Positions 58,498-64,000 of a stretch of 64,000 bases of DNA are shown here, piece after piece. Made by a program: the position numbers and the translations under genes. This stretch comes from Sphingomonas metalli (GTDB taxonomy: Bacteria; Pseudomonadota; Alphaproteobacteria; Sphingomonadales; Sphingomonadaceae), in contig NZ_BMIH01000002.1 in the NCBI RefSeq assembly GCF_014641735.1, forward strand, positions 830,381-894,380, given 5' to 3'. Position 1 is the stretch's first letter. Every line of letters starts with the position of its first letter. The notes under the pieces are model-generated. The model worked only from the letters and a program-made list of their open reading frames with translations. It made no database searches and was not told the origin of the DNA.

Positions 58498-59306
58498 TGG
58501 GGGGTGCGATTGCCATCGGGCCGCTGATGCTGGTCGTCGATCGCGGGCTTGCTGTGCTATGCATCGTCGTGTTCCTTGGCCTCACGACGCTGGCCGGTCG
58601 GTTCCGCTTCCCTCGCGTATCGGCAGCCGCAACCAGCGCCATCGTCGCTGGAATGGTCGCGGCGCGGACCGGTTACGTCGCAGCGCATTGGTCGAGCTAC
58701 GCCGACGCTCCGCTGTCCATCCTTGCCGTGTGGAAGGGCGGCTTTTCCCCCGTCGCAGGGCTTCTCGGCGCTGCGGCGACGCTGGCCACCCGGCTTGGCC
58801 GCTCAAGCGCGCTGGCGGCAGGCTGGGGAGCGTTGGCTGTTGCGGGTGGCCTCTGGTTCTCGCTTCAGGCCCTGATGCCTCCCGTGACCTACGGCCCGTT
58901 CCCCTATCATTTCAACCTGACGACCCCGTCCGGCGCTCCGCTTCCGCTTGATCGCCTCCGTGGCAGGCCGTTCGTGGTCAACCTGTGGGCGACATGGTGC
59001 GGCCCGTGCCGGCGTGAGCTGCCGATGCTCGATGCGGTTGCATCGCGCCCTGGCGAGGTCCCGATCCTTCTTGCCGATCAGGGCGAGGCACAAGCGATCG
59101 TCAGCGGCTTTCTCGACCGTGAAGGTGTCGGTGCGCGGCATGTCGCGCTCGACCCCGATCGCGGGCTTTCCCAAGCCCTGAAGGTGGTGGGATATCCCGC
59201 AACGGCTTTCGTCGCAGGCGACGGCACGATCGTGCAGCTCCAGCTCGGCGAATTGTCACGCGCTGCCCTCGCCGATGGAATCGAATTAGCAAGGAAACAC
59301 CGATGA
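58497..59306 (+). CDS. Membrane-anchored TlpA-like thioredoxin
   Basis: A 269-residue protein: about four hydrophobic helices in the first 130 residues (PLMLVVDRGLAVLCIVVFLGL, then a prolipoprotein-transferase-like membrane block), followed by a thioredoxin domain with the active site WATWCGPCRREL and the cis-Pro loop VVGYPATAFV. It faces the periplasm and should reduce disulfides there, perhaps keeping sulfur-carrier Cys or DsbA partners reduced. ATG overlaps the previous TGA by one base. Confidence 0.85.
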   Translation: MGGAIAIGPLMLVVDRGLAVLCIVVFLGLTTLAGRFRFPRVSAAATSAIVAGMVAARTGYVAAHWSSYADAPLSILAVWKGGFSPVAGLLGAAATLATRLGRSSALAAGWGALAVAGGLWFSLQALMPPVTYGPFPYHFNLTTPSGAPLPLDRLRGRPFVVNLWATWCGPCRRELPMLDAVASRPGEVPILLADQGEAQAIVSGFLDREGVGARHVALDPDRGLSQALKVVGYPATAFVAGDGTIVQLQLGELSRAALADGIELARKHR

Positions 59307-59929
59307 ACCGTCGCAACCTGTTGTCGCGGGGCCTCCTGGCTGCGCTTGCCTTCGCCGCACCGATCACGCCTCTCATGGCCCAGCAGCCCGATCTGTCGCG
59401 CAAGTCCGTCGTCGATGATCCCGCGGCTCCCAAGCGCGCGGGCAAGACCTATGATGTCACGGTGGTCGAGTTCTTTGACTACAACTGCCCCTATTGTCGT
59501 CGCATGGAGCCGGTGCTGAACGCCCTGCTTCACTCCGACCCGAAAGTACGGGTCGTGTACCGGGACTGGCCGATCTTCGGACCTGCCTCGCGTGAGGCGT
59601 CACGCGCGGCCGTCGCGAGCCAATGGCAGGGCAGGCATGCCGCCTTTCACGAGGCCCTCATGACCTCGCCGGCGCGGCTCGACAGCGCGGGCGTCAAGGC
59701 AGCGGCTGCCAAAGCCAGGGTCGACTGGCCCCGTCTGCAACGCGATTTGAAGACGCGTGGCGCCGAAATCGACGCACTGCTCACGCGCACCGATAGCATC
59801 GCCCAAGCGATCGGTTTCAACGGAACGCCGGCGTTGATCGTCGGCTCGCAGGTCGTCGCCGGTGCTGTCGATCTCCCGACGTTGCATCGTCTCGTCGCGG
59901 AAGCGCGCAAAAAACCTGCGGCGCGCTGA
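59303..59929 (+). CDS. DsbA-family periplasmic protein 1
   Basis: A 208-residue protein with a signal peptide (NRRNLLSRGLLAALAFAAPITPLMA) and the DsbA/Com1-type thioredoxin domain: active site NCPYCRRMEP, VRVVYRDWPIFG, and the cis-Pro loop GFNGTPALIVG. It is likely a thiol-disulfide exchange protein in the periplasm. Four-base overlap with the TlpA-like gene. Confidence 0.87.
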   Translation: MNRRNLLSRGLLAALAFAAPITPLMAQQPDLSRKSVVDDPAAPKRAGKTYDVTVVEFFDYNCPYCRRMEPVLNALLHSDPKVRVVYRDWPIFGPASREASRAAVASQWQGRHAAFHEALMTSPARLDSAGVKAAAAKARVDWPRLQRDLKTRGAEIDALLTRTDSIAQAIGFNGTPALIVGSQVVAGAVDLPTLHRLVAEARKKPAAR

Positions 59930-59931
59930 CC

Positions 59932-60573
59932 ATGCCCGGGCCGCTCAATCGGAGACAGCTTGCCGGCTTAGGCGCGGTGGTCGTGGGTGGTTGGGCAGTC
60001 GGGCAGGTTCTGTGGCGTACCGCCCCGATCGGGCGCGACGTCGGGCCGACCGCTGACCTGATCCTGGCCGGCAATGGCTCGCCTGAGGACGGGCCTGCCG
60101 ACGCTACGCTCCGGCTTGCCGTGTTCAGCGACTATCGTTGTCCGGCTTGCCGTCACGGGTTTCCCGCGCTGGAAGAGGCTGTGCAGCGCGACGGCAAGGT
60201 GCGGGTCATCTACAAGGACTGGCCGATCTTCGGTCCACCATCCGAACGTGCCGCAAGCGTGGCGCTCGCGTGCGCCGAGCAAGGGATTTACCCAGTCGTC
60301 CACCGTGCGTTGATGACGGACAGCCGCACGATCGACGACGCAATGCTGCGGGACGTCGTGATGCGCGCTGGCGGCGACTGGCTGCGCGCGACGACTTGGC
60401 TTGCGGCCCATGCTGACGCTGTCGCAGCCCGCCTGCGGGCGAACGGTCAGGAAGCCTATTCGATCGGGCTAGCCGGCACCCCGGGTTATCTTGCCGGTCG
60501 CCTGTTGGTGATGGGCGCGATCGACACCGGCGATTTCAAACGGCTGTTCGCGCGTGCGCGGGAAGAAAGCTGA
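59932..60573 (+). CDS. DsbA-family periplasmic protein 2
   Basis: A 213-residue paralogue with a single N-terminal hydrophobic segment (LAGLGAVVVGGWAVGQVLW), active site YRCPACRHGFP, the same VRVIYKDWPIFG strand as protein 1 and the cis-Pro loop LAGTPGYLAG. CPAC versus CPYC suggests a different redox potential or partner, so the two may act in sequence. It starts two bases after the stop of protein 1. Confidence 0.86.
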   Translation: MPGPLNRRQLAGLGAVVVGGWAVGQVLWRTAPIGRDVGPTADLILAGNGSPEDGPADATLRLAVFSDYRCPACRHGFPALEEAVQRDGKVRVIYKDWPIFGPPSERAASVALACAEQGIYPVVHRALMTDSRTIDDAMLRDVVMRAGGDWLRATTWLAAHADAVAARLRANGQEAYSIGLAGTPGYLAGRLLVMGAIDTGDFKRLFARAREES

Positions 60574-60594
60574 CGATGCGAGAGGATACGAAAC

Positions 60595-61485
60595 ATGATC
60601 GAGTATAATCACAAGGGCATGACGATCGCGTCACTCCATGACGAGCGCACCGGCAGCTTCCAGTATGTCGTAGTTGACGAGGCCACGAAGGTCGCCGCGA
60701 TTATCGACCCGGTCCTCGATTTCGATCCGCGCGCCGGTGCGACCGCAACCGACAATGCCGATTTGATCCTCGAATATGTGCGCGCGAAGCGTCTTACAGT
60801 AGAATGGGTACTCGATACCCATTCCCACGCCGATCACTTCTCCGCTGCTCCGTACCTTGCTGAAAAGACAGGTGGCAAAACCGCGATCGGCGCCAAGGTC
60901 ATAGAGGTGCAGAAGCTTTGGCAGGACATCTACTGCCTGCCCGACCTGCCCGTCGATGGCAGCCAGTGGGATCGCCTGTTCGCCGATGGCGAGCAGTTCA
61001 GGATCGGCTCGCTCGACGCGCACGTCATGCTGTCGCCCGGCCACACGCTCGCCTCGATCACCTATGTCGTGGGTGACGCGTCGTTCGTTCACGACACCCT
61101 TATGGTGCCTGACAGCGGCACGAGCCGGGCGGATTTCCCTGGCGGGGACGCGCACGCGCTTTGGCGCTCGATCCGCGCTATCCTCGACCTCTCGCCTGAA
61201 ACCGCCACCTATGTCGGGCATGACTACGGCAAGGACGGTCGCGAGGTAGTCGGCCGCTCGACCGTGGCGGACCAGCGCCGAGACAACATCCATGTGCGCG
61301 ACGGCATAGACGAGGCGGAGTTCGTGGCGACCCGCGAGAAGCGCGACGCTTCGCTGCCATTACCCGACCTGATGCTCGCTGCGCTTCAGGTCAACATTCG
61401 TGGCGGCCGGCTCCCCGATGCGGAGGCGTGCGGGACGGCTTTCCTCAAGGTGCCTTTGAACCGCTTCGGCCCAGCTGCGGAATAG
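60595..61485 (+). CDS. Persulfide dioxygenase, copy 2
   Basis: A 296-residue metallo-beta-lactamase-fold enzyme with HSHADHFSA (76-81), LSPGHTLASITYV, HDTLMVPDSGTSRADFPGGD and LAALQVNIRGG. It is a paralogue of the enzyme at 54242, not a recent duplicate (the central parts differ: KLWQDIYCLPDLPVD against VFGKIFNAGTDFERD). It closes the sulfide operon. Two persulfide dioxygenases may use different persulfide donors. Confidence 0.9.
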   Translation: MIEYNHKGMTIASLHDERTGSFQYVVVDEATKVAAIIDPVLDFDPRAGATATDNADLILEYVRAKRLTVEWVLDTHSHADHFSAAPYLAEKTGGKTAIGAKVIEVQKLWQDIYCLPDLPVDGSQWDRLFADGEQFRIGSLDAHVMLSPGHTLASITYVVGDASFVHDTLMVPDSGTSRADFPGGDAHALWRSIRAILDLSPETATYVGHDYGKDGREVVGRSTVADQRRDNIHVRDGIDEAEFVATREKRDASLPLPDLMLAALQVNIRGGRLPDAEACGTAFLKVPLNRFGPAAE

Positions 61486-61581
61486 TCCGGTCTGCCGCGA
61501 TGCGTCTGATAGCGGACCGGACGCTCCTGACATTCTCTCCTTCTAACTGCGACGAGCAAATCAGCTCGTCGTGGTCAAATA

Positions 61582-63351
61582 TCAATCCTCGCGAAACATC
61601 TCGCGCTGAGACTTGTCCAGTTCCTCGGCATAGCGTCGTCGGGCATAGGATTCCGATAGAATGCCGAGGACTTTGCCGTCACCGGCGACAATGGCCATTT
61701 CGTCGGCTCCTGCGGTATCGAACGCTGTCATGACCTCCTTGATGCCTTCGTCAGGCTCCAGAACCTGCTCCCTGTGGATCGCGAGCGTTCCGACCGCGTC
61801 TGTTGTCGACACACCCTCAGCAAAGGCGCTGGCCGTCTGTACGATCCCAGCGTAACGATCCTGATCGTCGATCACCACGACCCGGCTCGTCGATCCTAAC
61901 GGGAAAAGCCGTCGAAACTCGGCGACAGTGATCCGGGCGGGCGTCGCCCGCTCTACCTTCCGCATCATCCGTCCGGCGGTCAGCGTGCGAACCCAACCGA
62001 CGTCGCGGGCACTCTTGATGGTTTCTCCACGAAGATGGAGACGCCACGTCGAGAAGGAATAGCCGAACGTCTCGCGTACGATCGTCGACGATACCAGCCC
62101 AGCGGCGATGGTCGCGCCGGCGAGGGAGAAGTCGTGCGTCGCCTCCAACACCAGCATCGCCATCGTCATCGGGCCCCCGACGACCGCAACGGCCAGCGCC
62201 GCCATCCCCACCAGCGCTGCATTAGTAGGATCGACCAGCGGATGCCCTGCAAGCCAACCCAGTCCACCCGCGTAGAGCTGGCCCAGAAGACTGCCGAGGA
62301 AGAGCGATGCGAAAAAGAGTCCGCCTCGGAAACAGAAGGCCAGCGATACGATCGATGCCGCGCTTTTCAGAACGAGAATGGCTGCCAGGATCATCAGCGG
62401 CACGCCATACTCCAGATCGATGTGAAGGGCGCCGTGACCCGCCGACAGGACTTGGGGTGTTAGCCAGGCCAGCGGAACAAGCAGCACCCCTCCGATGATG
62501 GGTCGCAACGAGGCGCGGATCGGCAGGCGTCGGCTCAGCGCCTCGACATCGGCCACGGCGCGCATCAGCAGGATGCCGATCGCCGCGGCGATGGCGCCGA
62601 GGCCGGCGTAGATCAGGTAATGGTGGGTCTGAACCTGCTCGCCGACCGTCGCGTCGACGATGTAAGGCTGCGCACCGAAGCCCTGTGCCACGAGCACGCC
62701 GGATAGCGACGCTGCCGCAACGGGTGCGATCGCAGCGGGTGTGTAGGCACCGATGACGATCTCGAACGCGTAGAAGGCACCTGCCAGCGGTGCACCGAAT
62801 GCCCCTGCAATGGCTGCACCGGCACCGGCCCCTACGAGGACGCGAAGGTCGGCGCGTCTCAGCCTGAACCATCCGCCCGCGATCGATGAGACAAGCCCCC
62901 CAAGCTGCGCATAGGCGGCTTCGAGGCCGACCGAGGCGCCGAAGCCGTTCGAGATGATCGTCTGGCCGGAGATAACAAGACTGTCGCTCCACGACATGCG
63001 ACCGCCGTGCAGAGCATTGGCCTCCACCGCGTCGACCATCTTCCGGGCTCGCGCCTTCACGACCCACGAGAACAGCGCCAGGATGGCACCGCCGAGGGGC
63101 AGCGCGAGGAGCGCCAAGGCGGGGATCGCCGGCGTCGAGCTCAGGCGCTGTCCGCTTGGCAGCGCGAATAGCAGGTGCTGTATGGTCCGGGCGATCGCGC
63201 CTTGCACCACACTCAGCAGACCGGCAGCACCGCCGATTACAACGGCCAGAAGGATAAGGAACGCCTCGCTGGCACGCACTCTTCGGCGCAACCATGACGC
63301 CGCCATTCGCAGTGCTGTGACGTCCAGCCTCATGCCATCGTCATCACGCAT
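61582..63351 (-). CDS. ClC-family chloride channel/antiporter with CBS domain
   Basis: A 589-residue protein with a ClC membrane domain (ISNGFGASVGLEAAYAQLGG, GAAIAGAFGAPLAGAFYAFE, FRGGLFFASLFLGSLLG) and a cytosolic CBS pair at about 440-580 (ATPARITVAEFRRLFPLG, VLEPDEGIKEVMTAFDTAGADEMAIV). It belongs to the conventional ClC branch, not the fluoride CLC-F branch (no GREGT). Chloride or nitrate-type anion exchange is expected. Start ATG 63351 was chosen over an upstream start; another ATG lies at 63333. It converges with the sulfide operon. Confidence 0.88.
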   Translation of the reverse strand: MRDDDGMRLDVTALRMAASWLRRRVRASEAFLILLAVVIGGAAGLLSVVQGAIARTIQHLLFALPSGQRLSSTPAIPALALLALPLGGAILALFSWVVKARARKMVDAVEANALHGGRMSWSDSLVISGQTIISNGFGASVGLEAAYAQLGGLVSSIAGGWFRLRRADLRVLVGAGAGAAIAGAFGAPLAGAFYAFEIVIGAYTPAAIAPVAAASLSGVLVAQGFGAQPYIVDATVGEQVQTHHYLIYAGLGAIAAAIGILLMRAVADVEALSRRLPIRASLRPIIGGVLLVPLAWLTPQVLSAGHGALHIDLEYGVPLMILAAILVLKSAASIVSLAFCFRGGLFFASLFLGSLLGQLYAGGLGWLAGHPLVDPTNAALVGMAALAVAVVGGPMTMAMLVLEATHDFSLAGATIAAGLVSSTIVRETFGYSFSTWRLHLRGETIKSARDVGWVRTLTAGRMMRKVERATPARITVAEFRRLFPLGSTSRVVVIDDQDRYAGIVQTASAFAEGVSTTDAVGTLAIHREQVLEPDEGIKEVMTAFDTAGADEMAIVAGDGKVLGILSESYARRRYAEELDKSQREMFRED

Positions 63352-63367
63352 GTCGCGCCGTGCGCCT

Positions 63368-63538
63368 TTAGTCGTCATCACGAAGGAGCACCGCGAACAC
63401 AATCAGGGCGATGGCACCGCTGAGCGTCCAAAGCACAACCGAACCCGCCCATGTCTCTGTCCAGGCGGCAGCGGTCAAGCTGATCAGCAGGGTGATAATG
63501 AGTAGCGGCGCGAGGAGAGGAGAGCCGGGAAGACGCAT
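63368..63538 (-). CDS. Tiny two-helix membrane protein
   Basis: A 56-residue protein with two hydrophobic segments (LLAPLLIITLLISLTAAAW and SVVLWTLSGAIALIVFAVLL) ending in RDDD. GGCTCTCCTCTCC-type complementary purines (GGAGAGG) lie before its start. It precedes the ClC gene on the same strand by 16 bases, so the two are probably co-transcribed. No family recognised. Confidence 0.55.
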   Translation of the reverse strand: MRLPGSPLLAPLLIITLLISLTAAAWTETWAGSVVLWTLSGAIALIVFAVLLRDDD

Positions 63539-63712
63539 GGTCCCCGTTAGCCCCAAGCTCTTGTCCGGACTATCCTTCTTGGTCGAATTGTCCTTCGGCA
63601 GCGCATCCGGAACAGTTTGTGCGGCAAGCCGAGCGCGATGCGCGGCCAAGGCTCCTTGCTTCCGTTCCGCTCCCTGAGGAGGCCATTAGAAGGCTCGGAA
63701 AGGGAAGCCTCA

Positions 63713-63910
63713 TTGTCGTTTGATTCGCTGTACCGTCGTCTCTCTATCGTTGCTGGTCTGACCGTGGTTACCGGATGCGTTCCGGCCGGACGACAACCCC
63801 TGCCACCCGCATCCGTACCGATCACCGTCCAGACGACCACACCCGTCCGGATACCGCCGAAATTGGTGCAACCCCGGCCACAGCCATCTGCCGGCCTGCT
63901 CAATGTGTAG
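63713..63910 (+). CDS. Small putative lipoprotein
   Basis: A 65-residue frame with a TTG start at 63713 preceded by AAAGGGAAG. The product has a basic start, a hydrophobic stretch SIVAGLTVVTGC with a lipobox-like TGC, and a proline-rich tail. If real it is an outer-membrane lipoprotein. No homologue recognised and the codon usage is not decisive; competing frames exist on the other strand. Confidence 0.4.
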   Translation: MSFDSLYRRLSIVAGLTVVTGCVPAGRQPLPPASVPITVQTTTPVRIPPKLVQPRPQPSAGLLNV

Positions 63911-64000
63911 GGCGGTGACAAACCCGGCCACGGGAGCGCCGGCATAGGTGCCGGTGCGGCGGAGAGAAATCCTGCCAGTGGTAAGCTGCTCCATTTGGGG

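Noticed and set aside
63710..63994. Minus-strand frame at the right edge of the window
   Set aside because: No family resemblance; it overlaps a plus-strand lipoprotein candidate that has a better ribosome site. The window ends before this can be settled.
1..64000. CRISPR arrays, rRNA genes or replication origins
   Set aside because: No regularly spaced direct repeats, rRNA landmarks, or DnaA-box/iteron clusters were seen on reading both strands by eye; a formal search was not possible.

Overview
The window looks like chromosomal DNA of a GC-rich alphaproteobacterium, most likely of the order Sphingomonadales. Housekeeping genes (pyrC, a YgfZ-like folate-binding protein, a DUF1134/EipA-like envelope protein, an OmpA-type porin, tRNA-Ser-GCU), a TonB-dependent receptor and a gene-transfer-agent (GTA) type tail cluster sit in its first third. 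All assignments come from reading the sequence; no database search was possible.

Layout. 1-4.3 kb: the 3' end of a DUF2891 gene, a secreted aspartyl protease and a TonB-dependent receptor. 4.6-7.2 kb: a visibly AT-richer three-gene islet (D12-class adenine methyltransferase, four-helix membrane protein, DGQHR protein) abutting tRNA-Ser, a plausible uncharacterised defence cassette. 7.5-11.5 kb: core genes. 11.6-21.8 kb: a leftward GTA-like cluster whose tail genes are intact but whose head genes are wrecked: the large terminase N-terminus is fused in frame to the middle of the portal, and a ~690-bp piece carrying the capsid C-terminus and the connector N-terminus is inverted, splitting the connector gene. 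22.0-28.1 kb: a Tn5053/Tn402-type transposon (tniA-tniB-tniQ) with HU, a trypsin-like protease, a small basic protein and a TIR-like/deoxyribosyltransferase-fold protein as cargo.

28.5-34.0 kb is a sulfite module: sorA-sorB, a TDT-family sulfite exporter candidate, a LysR regulator, and a divergent second cytoplasmic-type sulfite oxidase with an MgtC-like protein. 34.1-37.2 kb is an ECF sigma/anti-sigma/YVTN-propeller/DUF305 operon with a recognisable ECF-type promoter.

37.3-49.2 kb is the most striking part: a fluoride-resistance locus. Two fluoride (crcB-motif) riboswitches each precede a CLC-F fluoride channel/antiporter plus DUF190 pair. The second unit continues as a tightly overlapping operon with a DMT transporter, a phosphodiesterase, two histidine phosphatases (one a true phosphoglycerate mutase), a small membrane protein, an MlaF-like ATPase, a universal stress protein, a second-type enolase, UppP and CrcB/FluC. 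Export is thus combined with spare copies of fluoride-sensitive metabolism.

49.3-52.3 kb holds a small periplasmic protein, two TauE/SafE permeases and NhaA with a structured leader. 52.6-61.5 kb is a sulfide/persulfide module: DsrE-like protein, ArsR regulator and 1-Cys peroxiredoxin, divergent from two persulfide dioxygenases, two YeeE-type permeases, a TIGR01244 protein, sulfide:quinone oxidoreductase, TauE/SafE, a TlpA-like thioredoxin and two DsbA proteins. The window ends with a conventional ClC-CBS channel and two tiny membrane/lipoprotein genes.
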